Positions 55,450-63,467 of a stretch of 64,000 bases of DNA are shown here, piece after piece. Under the pieces are notes generated by a model, which was not told the DNA's origin, ran no database searches, and saw only the letters and a program-made list of their open reading frames with translations. Positions within the stretch are counted from its first letter, which is position 1; every line of letters starts with the position of its first letter. A program made the translations under genes and the position numbers. The stretch comes from Actinomyces sp. oral taxon 448 str. F0400 (lineage in GTDB: Bacteria > Actinomycetota > Actinomycetes > Actinomycetales > Actinomycetaceae). The stretch lies in contig NZ_GL985606.1 in assembly GCF_000220835.1 (NCBI RefSeq), positions 2,663,646-2,727,645 on the forward strand, written 5' to 3'.

Positions 55450-56466
55450 TCAAGCGGTCGCGTCCGGCTCGCTCGCCGCGTCCGCGCGCGCCGGCCCGTC
55501 CATGAGCGTCGCCGCCGTGTCGCGGCGACGGTAGAGCATGGCGAGCACGGCGCCCGACAGGTTGTGCCAGATGGAGAAGACGGCGCCGGGCAGGGCGGCT
55601 TCGGGCGGGAAGTAGGCCGCCGCCAGGGTGGCGGCCAGACCCGAGTTCTGCATGCCGACTTCGATGGAGATGGTTCGGGCCACCGGGGCGTCCCGGCCCA
55701 GAAGCCGACCGGCCCCGTAGCCGAGCAGATAGCCCAGGATGTTGTGACAGGCGACGACGAGGAGAACCAGCGGGCCTGCGGACAGGATCGTCGAGGCGGA
55801 CGCGGACACGACGGCGAGGACCACGTAGCAGATGCCGAGAACCGAGATCCACGGCATAGCCGGCAGGATCCTCTCGACGGCTCGCCCGAACAGAAGGCGC
55901 ACGAGCAGGCCGCCGACGACGGGGACGAGCACCATCGCGACGATGCTCCTGGCCATGGAGCCGGCATCGACGGGCATGTACTGACCGGCGAGCCACCGGG
56001 TGAGCAGCGGGGTCATGACCGGGGCGAGCAGGGTCGATATAGAGGTCATCGTGACGCTGAGGGCGACGTCGCCCCTGGCGAGGTAGGAGATGACATTGGA
56101 GGAGGTGCCGCCCGGCGCGCACCCGACGAGAATGACCCCCGCGGCGAGTGCCGGGGCGAGCCGGAAGCCCTCGACGAGCAGCCAGGCCAACGTCGGCATG
56201 ATGGCGAACTGGGCGATGACGCCGACCAGGACCGGCAGCGGCCGCCTCGCCACGAGGGCGAAGTCCGGGGGCGTCAGGGTCAGACCCATGCCGAACATGA
56301 TGATGCCCAGGGCGCAATCGGTTCCCGCCGACAGCGGGGAGAGCTGCGCCGGCGCCAGCACCGCGACGCCGAAGGCCGCCAGGATGAGGAGGGGGAAGAC
56401 GGTGACTGCGGTGCGGGCGGAGCGGCCCTCGGCACTCGCACCGGTCCGGGATGCGGGAGTGGTCAT
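55450..56466 (-). CDS. Bile acid:sodium symporter family (BASS) transporter
   Basis: 338 residues with nine to ten helices. The family sites are visible: GIIMFGMGLTLTPPDF, the Na+/substrate crossover GCAPGGTSSNVISYLARGDV, and the second crossover EVGMQNSGLAATLAAAYFPP. BASS proteins couple sodium to uptake of organic acids such as bile acids, pyruvate or pantoate; the substrate here is unknown. ATG 56466 has TAGGAC 6 nt upstream, a weak leaderless -10. Stands between LLM oxidoreductase and bioY, all on the minus strand with gaps of 120-130 bp. Confidence 0.88.
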   Translation of the reverse strand: MTTPASRTGASAEGRSARTAVTVFPLLILAAFGVAVLAPAQLSPLSAGTDCALGIIMFGMGLTLTPPDFALVARRPLPVLVGVIAQFAIMPTLAWLLVEGFRLAPALAAGVILVGCAPGGTSSNVISYLARGDVALSVTMTSISTLLAPVMTPLLTRWLAGQYMPVDAGSMARSIVAMVLVPVVGGLLVRLLFGRAVERILPAMPWISVLGICYVVLAVVSASASTILSAGPLVLLVVACHNILGYLLGYGAGRLLGRDAPVARTISIEVGMQNSGLAATLAAAYFPPEAALPGAVFSIWHNLSGAVLAMLYRRRDTAATLMDGPARADAASEPDATA

Positions 56467-56590
56467 GGCACCGTCCTACTCCGCGCGCAGCCGGCGGGGA
56501 CGGGTCGTCTCGACTGGCGGGTTCAGGACGTCGTGGCCCCGAATCCGCCGCTCGGGCGACCCGCCCGCATCGTCGGATCCTCCTCGTCGC

Positions 56591-57187
56591 TCACAGGGGC
56601 GAGGGCCGCGAGGGCAGCAGGGCGGCGACGGCCGACTTCAGGGCGTCGCCGATGACGAAGGGTGCTAGCCCCACGGCGAAGACCGTGCCCCAGGCGGCGC
56701 CGGTGGCGACCTTGAGCCAGGCGAGACCCGGGATGTAGACGAGCGCCGAGGCGAGAAGCATGAGGCCGACGCGCACCACGAGCGGGCGCCGGGAGCCGTC
56801 GGCGCCGCGGGCCAGCGCACGAGCAGCGACGACGCCGGCCAGGGCGTAGCCCAGCACATAGCCGAAGGAGGCCCCGACGCCGCTGCTCCACCCCGCCAGA
56901 ACCGGTGCGCCGAGAGCGGCCGCGGCGCCGTAGAGGGACACTGAGCCGAGTGCGCGGCGGGCGCCGAGCAGGCCGCCGATTCCGAGCGCGGCCAGGGTGC
57001 CGAGCGTGACCGGCACGGGGGTGAAGGGCAGCGGCAGCGCGACCTGCCCGATGAGGGTCAGGGCCACGGCGCCGGCCGCGACGAGCCCGATCTCGCGAAC
57101 GAGCGTCCCAGGCAGCGAGCGGGTGGCGGCGCCGGCCCGAGCAGTACCCGGTCCGGTGGCGGATGATGAGGGAGTGTTCGTCGTCAT
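56591..57187 (-). CDS. bioY: Biotin transporter S component BioY
   Basis: 198 residues, six helices. Signatures are LPFTPVPVTLGTLAALGIGG, LLGARRALGS, SLYGAAAALGAPVLAGWSSG and a later FGYVLGYALAGVVAARALA. BioY binds biotin and works with the general ECF module (EcfA/T), which is not in the window. ATG 57187 follows TACGGT by 6 nt; this removes an upstream open stretch that is not BioY-like. Confidence 0.9.
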   Translation of the reverse strand: MTTNTPSSSATGPGTARAGAATRSLPGTLVREIGLVAAGAVALTLIGQVALPLPFTPVPVTLGTLAALGIGGLLGARRALGSVSLYGAAAALGAPVLAGWSSGVGASFGYVLGYALAGVVAARALARGADGSRRPLVVRVGLMLLASALVYIPGLAWLKVATGAAWGTVFAVGLAPFVIGDALKSAVAALLPSRPSPL

Positions 57188-57193
57188 GCCACA

Positions 57194-57199
57194 ACCGTA
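57194..57199 (-). promoter_or_regulatory. -10 box of leaderless bioY
   Basis: TACGGT on the minus strand, 6 nt before the ATG at 57187. Confidence 0.5.
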
Positions 57200-57320
57200 T
57201 GTGAACGCCCTCGCCGTCACATCCCCGACGAACACCGGTTCCACTCCGCCTCCTTTGTCGTCTTCCTCAAATCCTTCGAAGCGGAACGACGGAACAGAAC
57301 GACGGCCCGGGCGAAGGAGG

Positions 57321-57326
57321 TAGCCT
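57321..57326 (+). promoter_or_regulatory. -10 box of the leaderless gene at 57333
   Basis: TAGCCT ends 6 nt before the ATG at 57333. GGAGG just upstream is too far (12 nt) to be the ribosome site. Confidence 0.5.
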
Positions 57327-57332
57327 GCCGGA

Positions 57333-58451
57333 ATGCGCACTCTCGTGGGCAACGGGAAGCAGGCCCTGACGCTCGTCGCCCGTGCACTGCGGGACGGCGG
57401 GACCAGGGCCGTCCTCGTGCCGCGGTACCACTGCGGGACCATGGTGCTGCCCTTCGCGCTGGAGGGCGTGCGGGTGCACCCGGTCGACGTCGGCGCTGAT
57501 CTGCTGATCGACCCCGCCTCACTGGTCCGGGCTCTGGCGCGCGAGCCGGGCGCGGCGGTGCTGCACTGCGAAACCTACGGCAACCGGGGCGGAAGGAACC
57601 TGGCCGCAGTGCTCGCCGCCGCGCGGCGGAACGGGTCGGCACTCGTCCTGGACGCCACGCACTCGCTCATCGACCGGCTGATCCGCACCGTCGGGGCCGC
57701 CGGCTCCCCGGCCCCGACGGCGTCCGGTCCGGACAGGAGGCCGGGCACCGGCCGGGACGGCCCCTGGGACGCGGTCGTGGCGAGCATGCGCAAGCTGCTG
57801 CCGGTGCCGGACGGGGCCCGGCTGTGCTGGTCGGAGGACTCGGCGCTCGCGACGGGCCTGGAGCGGGTCGTCGGCGACCTGCACGAGCGCGGACCGATCG
57901 ATGAGACGGCCACGGCCCTGGGGGTCGAGCTCCACACCGCGCTGAGGGCCATGAGCGCCGCGCGCGGGACCCGCCGCGAGAGGCTGCGCCTGCGGGTGTG
58001 CGAGATCGCCGCCCACCACGAGGACGCCATCGAGGCTGCGACTGCGCCCGTGCCCGCGAGCGCGACCGCGGCCGGGATGCTGGAGGCGCTGGACCCCGAG
58101 GAGATCAAGCGGCGAGCGCTGACGGCCCATCGGCTGCGGGAGAGTCTGGAGGAGGGCGCGCGGGCCTGCGGGCTGAGGGTCGCCAATCCGGGGTCGGCCG
58201 GCTGCGTGGCGCTCCGGGACGCCCGCGGTCTCGAGGGCGGGCCCGGCCGGCGGGCGGTGCGCGTGCTGGACGGGCTCGAGGAGGCCCTGGCGCATGCGGG
58301 GCTGTGGGGGCCGGTGAGCTGGCCGGACCCGGGTGTCGGCGGCGGGCGTCCCTGGCCACGAGTGGTCACTGTGCCGACCGATGCGCCAAAGCGCACCAAC
58401 GAGCTGGTGGAGCTGCTGCGCGAGGCGCTGGGAGCGGCGCGCGACCGTTGA
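57333..58451 (+). CDS. PLP-dependent-transferase-like protein (DegT-like fold), function unknown
   Basis: 372 residues. The start GNGKQALTLVARALRDGG, then VLVPRYHCGTMVLPFALEGV and VHPVDVGADLLIDPASLVRA, follows the DegT/DnrJ/EryC1 aminotransferase layout. LVLDATHSLIDRL sits where the PLP-binding Asp lies, and VVASMRKLLPVPDGARL where the PLP-lysine region lies. A Pro/Gly/Arg-rich insert (residues ~127-147) separates these. The rest shows no clear reaction. It has its own leaderless promoter and lies 42 bp before a NUDIX gene. Sugar or lipid aminotransferase activity is speculation. Confidence 0.65.
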   Translation: MRTLVGNGKQALTLVARALRDGGTRAVLVPRYHCGTMVLPFALEGVRVHPVDVGADLLIDPASLVRALAREPGAAVLHCETYGNRGGRNLAAVLAAARRNGSALVLDATHSLIDRLIRTVGAAGSPAPTASGPDRRPGTGRDGPWDAVVASMRKLLPVPDGARLCWSEDSALATGLERVVGDLHERGPIDETATALGVELHTALRAMSAARGTRRERLRLRVCEIAAHHEDAIEAATAPVPASATAAGMLEALDPEEIKRRALTAHRLRESLEEGARACGLRVANPGSAGCVALRDARGLEGGPGRRAVRVLDGLEEALAHAGLWGPVSWPDPGVGGGRPWPRVVTVPTDAPKRTNELVELLREALGAARDR

Positions 58452-58480
58452 GGCCGGGCCGACCTCGGCGGCCGACTCGC

Positions 58481-58486
58481 TACCGT
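58481..58486 (+). promoter_or_regulatory. -10 box of the leaderless NUDIX gene
   Basis: TACCGT ends 6 nt before the ATG at 58493. Confidence 0.5.
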
Positions 58487-58492
58487 GGTCGT

Positions 58493-59044
58493 ATGCCCGC
58501 TCCTCTCTTCGCCCTCGTCCCCGCCGCCTACCTGCTCATGCTCCGCCAGACGCCGCCGAGACGGCCGGGCGGGGGCCGTACCGAGGTCCTCCTCCAGTTG
58601 CGGCGGAACACCGGCTACATGGACGGGTGTTGGGCCTGCGCGGTCGCCGGGCACGTCGAGGTCGGTGAGCCGGTGACGCGCACGGTGGTGCGCGAGGCGG
58701 CCGAGGAGGCCGGCATCGTCCTCGACCCCGAGGACGTGCGAGCACTGACGACGGTGCACCGGTCCAACGACGTGGGCGGACCGCTCCTGGAGCAGCGGGT
58801 CGACTTCTTCTTCACGGCGCGGCGATGGACCGGTGAGCCGGTCGTGGGTGAGCCGGGAAAGAACGCCGGACTGCGCTGGTTCGCACTGGACGCTCCACCC
58901 GATCCGATGCCGCCGCATGAGAGGGTCGTGCTGCATCTGCTCGCCGCGCACCTGGCCGGCGGGGAGCGCGTCCCGGCGGTGACGACTTTCGGTTTCGCCC
59001 CAGGGGAGACGATCGCCGCCTACGGGGCGGCGCGACCCCGCTGA
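58493..59044 (+). CDS. NUDIX hydrolase
   Basis: 183 residues. The NUDIX box is complete: GHVEVGEPVTRTVVREAAEE then AGI, giving the G-x5-E-x7-REUxEExGU pattern. WACAVAGH before it and the EQRVDFFFTARRWTGEP strand after it are typical of the fold. It hydrolyses a nucleoside-diphosphate-linked compound; the substrate is unknown. ATG 58493 is set by the -10 box. Converges on the patatin gene. Confidence 0.9.
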   Translation: MPAPLFALVPAAYLLMLRQTPPRRPGGGRTEVLLQLRRNTGYMDGCWACAVAGHVEVGEPVTRTVVREAAEEAGIVLDPEDVRALTTVHRSNDVGGPLLEQRVDFFFTARRWTGEPVVGEPGKNAGLRWFALDAPPDPMPPHERVVLHLLAAHLAGGERVPAVTTFGFAPGETIAAYGAARPR

Positions 59045-59126
59045 GGCCAGCACCGGGCAGGACGCGCTCGACGAGCGGGGCGGGGGTAGCCTGTCCGAGC
59101 CCGAGCGCCCGACCGGGCGAGGCGTC

Positions 59127-60143
59127 TCATAGCCCGAGGAACTCCAGAATGCGGGGCAGCTCCCGGCGGGCCTGGACCAGCCCGGCCTCGTAGGCGCCCA
59201 CGACCCGGTCGTAGCGCAGTTCGCCGTTGACGATGGGCATGCGGTCGGGCTGGAAGAGGTAGACCCGCCCCTCGCTCCGGGCGATCTCCAGCTCCTCCAT
59301 GGTCCGGTTGTAGTTCGACGGGCGGCTGATGATGCCCTCGGCCACGGCCGGGTGGCGACGGAACATGCGCCGGTAGAGGCCCGGCCGCTTCTCGTCGGGC
59401 TTGCGGTACCCCGGCGGGCGGGTCGAGACGACGAGCATGCGCTCGTAGCCGTCCGCCGCGGCGGCATCGGTGGCGAACCCGCCCGTGGGTCCCAGAGCGC
59501 CGTCGAGATAGGGGGCGCCGTCGATACGGACGATCGGCATGAGCAGGGGCATGGACGACGACGCCTGGCAGCGAGGCAGGAGGTCGGCCATCTCATCGAC
59601 GTCCTCCAGACCCCAGTAGACCTCCTCGCCGGTGTCGCAGCGGAAGGAACCGATGCGCACGGTGACCTGCGAACCCTTGAAGGCGGGCCAGTCGAAGGGG
59701 ATGGGCTCGTCGGGGGCGGCGGTGTGCTGGTAGATGTGGTCGGAGTTGAAATAGCCCTGACGGCGCATGAAGCTGCCCCAGCCGCCGGCCTGCGGATCCG
59801 TGGTCAGCCCGATGAAAGCCTCGCGCGTGCGCCACAGGTCCCGCGAGACCATATTGACGGTGTTGGTGGCACCCGCCGAGATGCCGCCCACCCAGGGGAA
59901 GAAGAGGCCGGCCTCCAGCAGGACCTGGACGAGGGCGGCGGTGTAGGTGCCGCGCATGCCGCCGCCCTCGAAGACGAGGGCGACGTCGTCGACCCGCCGG
60001 GTGATCGGCGCCGGGGCGTGGCCGGGGCGCCCGTAGGGGAGGGGACGCGGACGCGGGGGACGAGTCGGGTCGGACGGTCCGGCGGCCGTGGCCGACGCGG
60101 GCGGGACGATCGAGGCGGTGGATGCGGAGGGCGCGGTGCTCAT
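59127..60143 (-). CDS. Patatin-like phospholipase family protein
   Basis: 338 residues. The oxyanion loop FEGGGMRGTYTAALV, the nucleophile elbow GGISAGATN (GxSxG) and the DGALG Asp complete the Ser-Asp dyad. It resembles the YjjU group of bacterial patatins (STRPPGYRKP region and RHPAVAEGIISRPSNYNRTM). It should hydrolyse acyl esters. The first ~45 residues are Pro/Ala-rich and disordered. ATG 60143 lies 9 nt after TAGCCT. Divergent from the flavin oxidoreductase at 60288. Confidence 0.9.
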   Translation of the reverse strand: MSTAPSASTASIVPPASATAAGPSDPTRPPRPRPLPYGRPGHAPAPITRRVDDVALVFEGGGMRGTYTAALVQVLLEAGLFFPWVGGISAGATNTVNMVSRDLWRTREAFIGLTTDPQAGGWGSFMRRQGYFNSDHIYQHTAAPDEPIPFDWPAFKGSQVTVRIGSFRCDTGEEVYWGLEDVDEMADLLPRCQASSSMPLLMPIVRIDGAPYLDGALGPTGGFATDAAAADGYERMLVVSTRPPGYRKPDEKRPGLYRRMFRRHPAVAEGIISRPSNYNRTMEELEIARSEGRVYLFQPDRMPIVNGELRYDRVVGAYEAGLVQARRELPRILEFLGL

Positions 60144-60274
60144 GGTGATCTCAGGCTAGATGATCGACCCGCAGGTGTCCCCGCCCCTCCCCGCTCTCCT
60201 GCGATTCTCCTGTGATGGCGACCCGGGCGCCGCCGGGTCGACCGGAGAGGGTTCCGCTCGCGGGCCACGACGCG

Positions 60275-60280
60275 TAGCGT
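60275..60280 (+). promoter_or_regulatory. -10 box of leaderless gene at 60288
   Basis: TAGCGT ends 7 nt before the ATG at 60288. Confidence 0.5.
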
Positions 60281-60287
60281 GCCCGTC

Positions 60288-61406
60288 ATGAGCACGCCGA
60301 CCATCCTGAGGCCTCTGACCATGCGCGGCCTGACCGCGCGCAACCGCCTGTGGCTGCCGCCCATGTGCACTTACAGCGTCGACGCCCGCGATGGCGTCGT
60401 CACCGACTGGCATGTTCTTCACTACGCCTCGCGCGCCCAGGGCGCCTTCGGCACCGTCATCGTGGAGGCGACCGCGATCGCCCCCAACGGCCGCCTGTCC
60501 CCCTTCGATCTGGGCCTGTGGGACGACTCCCAGGTGGCCGGGCATCGCCGCATCGTCGAGGCGGTCCACGCGGCCGGATCGCTCGCCGGCGTCCAGCTGG
60601 GTCACGGCGGGCGCAAGGCGGGCACGCCCCCGTGGCGGCCCGACGCCGCCGCCGGCGCGCGCACCGCCACGCTCGACGGCTGGGACCTAGTGGGGCCCAG
60701 CGCCGTCGCCTATCCGCAGCACGCCGAGCCGCGCGCGCTGAGAGCCGACGAAGTCCGCGCGGTGACGGCCGACTTCGCCGCGGCCGCGCGGCGGGCCGCG
60801 GAGGCCGGCTACGACGTCGTCGAGCTGCACGGGGCTCATGGCTACCTCATCCACGAGTTCCTCTCCCCGCTGTCCAACACCCGCACCGACGAGTTCGGCG
60901 GCTCGCCGGAGGGTCGGCGCCGCTTCACCCTTCAGACGGCTGCGGCCGTGCGCGAGGCGGTCGGGGGCGAGACGGTCCTGGGCATCCGGCTGTCGGCGAC
61001 CGACTGGGCCGAGGGCGGGCTGACCGGCGAGGACACCGCCGAGCTCGCACCGCAACTCGTGGCGGCCGGGGTCGACGTCCTGCACATCTCGACCGGGGGG
61101 AACGTGCCCGCACAAGTGCCGGTGGGGCCCGGCTACCAGGTGCCCTTCGCCGCACAGGTCCGGCGGGCCGTGGCGGGCTCAACGACGCCGGGCGGCGGCC
61201 GTCCGGTGGTTGTAACGGTCGGCGTCATCACCGAGGCGGCCCAGGCCGAGCAGATCGTGGGCACCGAGCAGGCGGACGCGGTGGCCGTGGGCAGGCCCGC
61301 GCTGCGCGAGCCGTACCTGCCGGTGCGCTGGGCCCACGACCTGGGGGTTGACGACTGGCGGCAGGCGGGGCTGCCGATCCAGTACTGGCGCGGCGCCTGG
61401 GGCTGA
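60288..61406 (+). CDS. NADH:flavin oxidoreductase, old yellow enzyme family (NamA/YqjM-like)
   Basis: 372 residues. FMN barrel starting LRPLTMRGLTARNRLWLPPM, with the CTYS segment of the YqjM class; VQLGHGGRKAGTP and YDVVELHGAHGYLIHEFLSP hold the active-site His pair, then NTRTDEFGGSPEGRRRF. It reduces activated C=C bonds with NAD(P)H. I start at ATG 60288 rather than the GTG three codons upstream because of the -10 spacing. Its 3' end converges on the remains of a metal-resistance operon. Confidence 0.9.
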   Translation: MSTPTILRPLTMRGLTARNRLWLPPMCTYSVDARDGVVTDWHVLHYASRAQGAFGTVIVEATAIAPNGRLSPFDLGLWDDSQVAGHRRIVEAVHAAGSLAGVQLGHGGRKAGTPPWRPDAAAGARTATLDGWDLVGPSAVAYPQHAEPRALRADEVRAVTADFAAAARRAAEAGYDVVELHGAHGYLIHEFLSPLSNTRTDEFGGSPEGRRRFTLQTAAAVREAVGGETVLGIRLSATDWAEGGLTGEDTAELAPQLVAAGVDVLHISTGGNVPAQVPVGPGYQVPFAAQVRRAVAGSTTPGGGRPVVVTVGVITEAAQAEQIVGTEQADAVAVGRPALREPYLPVRWAHDLGVDDWRQAGLPIQYWRGAWG

Positions 61407-61431
61407 GCCAGCGGGCGCCGCCCTCCGCTGG

Positions 61432-61556
61432 ACCCCGAGCACGCCGGCGCCGACCAGGGCGATGCGGGCGAGGTCGGCACGCTCGATGCGGGACAGGTAG
61501 GCGCGCGCCGACGCGCTCGGGGCGGTGGGCGCGGTCGTGGAGGCGGTCGCGGTCAT
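61432..61556 (-). pseudogene. Remnant of the gene after arsR, possibly a metal P-type ATPase
   Basis: ATG 61556 overlaps the arsR stop (ATGA). About 40 codons are readable (ASARAYLSRIERADLARIAL then VGAGVLG), then sequence similarity appears to end as it runs into the oxidoreductase gene. The position after an ArsR regulator and the basic-amphipathic start fit the N-terminus of a heavy-metal ATPase such as CadA/ZntA, but this is a guess from context. Confidence 0.35.
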
Positions 61557-61909
61557 GCGGGTCGGCTCCCGGGAGTGCGGTGATGGGGAGGTTCGGCCTC
61601 GGCGGCGCGCGCGGCCTGATGGAGGGCCTGCTCGACCAGGGCCAGGGCGTGCTCGTCGGCGAGGCGGTGGAAGACGCGGCTGCCCTCGTGGCGAGAGGTG
61701 ACGGCGCGGCCCCAGCGGAGCCTGGCCAGGTGCTAGGAGACGGCGGCGGGGCTGCGTCCGGTGAGCTCGGCGAGCTCGCCCGAGGAGTGCTCGGCGCCGC
61801 GCAGAAGCAGGATGATGCGGATGTGCATGGGGCCGGCCAGGGGGGCGAAGGTCTCGGCGGCGAGGTCGACGTCCTCATCCGCGACCCGCACCCCCTTATT
61901 CAAGGGCAT
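61553..61909 (-). pseudogene. ArsR/SmtB-type regulator interrupted by an in-frame amber codon
   Basis: 118 codons. ETFAPLAGPMHIRIILLLRG, then GELAELTGRSPAAVS, TAG at codon 59 (61733-61735), then HLARLRWGRAVTSRHEGSRV and FHRLADEHALALVE. In the family the residue after SPAAVS is Gln, Lys or Arg within the DNA-recognition helix; CAG to TAG is a single change. Both sides of the stop stay in frame, so decay is recent, or the stop is suppressed. No CxC metal site is seen before the stop. Confidence 0.8.
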
Positions 61910-61915
61910 GTTTAA

Positions 61916-61944
61916 ACGCTAAAATTGAGTGGCTGCGACATCAA
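61916..61944 (-). promoter_or_regulatory. Promoter of the arsR remnant, with palindromic GTTTAAAC
   Basis: TTGATG (61939-61944), 17-bp spacer, TAGCGT (61916-61921), then 6 nt to the ATG. GTTTAAAC just downstream (61910-61917) and TTTA/TAAA dyads are AT-rich, as in ArsR-family operators. Confidence 0.55.
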
Positions 61945-61970
61945 GGACCGGCGTTCCGGAAGCCCGCCGT

Positions 61971-63317
61971 TCACGCCCCCAGCCAGAAGGCCCGCATGGC
62001 CCGGGACAAGCGAGGGCCGTCGGCGACGCCGCACATCTCCCGCTGGGAGTGCATGGACAGCAGGGGCTGCCCGACGTCGACGGTGGTGATCCCCAGCCGG
62101 GAGGCGGTGATGGGACCGATAGTCGTCCCGCAGGGGACGGCGTTGCTGGACACGAAGTTCTGCACGGGCACGTCCGCGGCGGCGCAGGCCCGAAGCCACA
62201 CGGCGGCGCCGACGGCGTCGGTGGCGTAGCGCTGCTGGGCATTGATCTTGACCAGCGGGCCCCCGTTGAGGACGGGTCTGACCGCCGGGTCGTGCAGATG
62301 CGGGTAGTTCGGATGGACGGCGTGCCCGGCGTCGGCAGACACGCACACCGAGCGGGCGAGCATGGCGGCCCGCGCGTCGCCGTCGACGCCGAGCGTCCCG
62401 GCCAGTCGTTCCAGGATCGTCTCGAGGAGGGGGCCGGCCGCCCCCGAACGGGTGGCGGAGCCGACCTCCTCATGGTCGTTGGCGATGAAGACGACCGGCC
62501 CGGCCTCCGCGGCCCGCTCAACACCTCCAGCTCCCCTGCCCCCATCACGGACGAGGGTCTCCAGAGCCACGAGGGCGGCGTGCACCGACGAGAGGTTGTC
62601 GAGGCGGGAGGAGGCGAGGAACTCATCGCGCCTTCCGAAGCGCGCGGGCCGCTCGGTGGGGAAGGTCAGGATGTCGTGGAAGGCGAGGTCGGCCGGGTCG
62701 ATACCGGCCAGCTCGCACAAGTATCGCTCGGGGTCGTCCGGGCGGGCGTCCGCGGAGGCGGGGGCCCACACGGGCAGCAGGTGAGCCTGCTCGTCGAGGT
62801 GGAGGGAGTCGTTGACGCCGCGGTCCAGGTGCGGGGCGACCTGGACGACCCGCGCCAGCGGTCCGGTGCGCACGAGGCGCGTGCGGCCGTCACGGGTGAC
62901 CAGGCGCCCGGCGAGACCCAGCTCGCGGTCGAGAAAGGAGTTGAGCAGGGGCCCGCCGTAGATCTCAACGTCGAGGACCTGGAGGCCGTCGCGCACGATC
63001 GCGGCCGACGGTTTGAGCTTGAGGGCCGGGGAGTCGGTGTGGGCGCCGACGATGCGCCAGCCCGCCTCGTCCCGGAGCCGCTCGGGCAAGATCCAGGCGA
63101 CGACCGCCCCGTCCCGCACGATGTAGCCGCGCCGCGGCAGGCCCTCGTCCCAGGGGCGCGTCTCGTCCGCGGGGACGAAGCCGACCGCGCCCAGGCGCGC
63201 TCCGGTCTCGGCGGCCGCGTGGTAGCTGGTCGGGGAGGCGGTGACGAAATCGATGAGACGGGAGGCGTAGACGTCATCGCTGTGCGCAACGGGAAGAGTG
63301 GACTGGTCGGTCGGCAT
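61971..63317 (-). CDS. apeB: M18 family aminopeptidase (aspartyl aminopeptidase)
   Basis: 448 residues. The zinc ligands are in VGAHTDSPALKLKPS, SRLDNLSSVHAAL, ANDHEEVGSATRSGAAGPLL, SADAGHAVHPNY and the C-terminal LLSMHSQREMCG. This is the complete di-zinc M18 set. It removes acidic N-terminal residues from peptides in the cytoplasm and could process peptides imported by the Opp systems. ATG 63317 follows CACACT by 6 nt, a weak leaderless -10. Confidence 0.94.
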   Translation of the reverse strand: MPTDQSTLPVAHSDDVYASRLIDFVTASPTSYHAAAETGARLGAVGFVPADETRPWDEGLPRRGYIVRDGAVVAWILPERLRDEAGWRIVGAHTDSPALKLKPSAAIVRDGLQVLDVEIYGGPLLNSFLDRELGLAGRLVTRDGRTRLVRTGPLARVVQVAPHLDRGVNDSLHLDEQAHLLPVWAPASADARPDDPERYLCELAGIDPADLAFHDILTFPTERPARFGRRDEFLASSRLDNLSSVHAALVALETLVRDGGRGAGGVERAAEAGPVVFIANDHEEVGSATRSGAAGPLLETILERLAGTLGVDGDARAAMLARSVCVSADAGHAVHPNYPHLHDPAVRPVLNGGPLVKINAQQRYATDAVGAAVWLRACAAADVPVQNFVSSNAVPCGTTIGPITASRLGITTVDVGQPLLSMHSQREMCGVADGPRLSRAMRAFWLGA

Positions 63318-63467
63318 GCCCCCAGTGTGACACCCGGTCCGCTCGCGACGGGCGACGGCGCCCCGTTCCGCGTCGCCTCTCACGCCCCGCCCCCGGTCGA
63401 CCCCCATCGCACGGACATGGGCCCGCAGCCGCCGTCCTGCGGCGCCCGCGGGCCCAGATAGGGCAGG

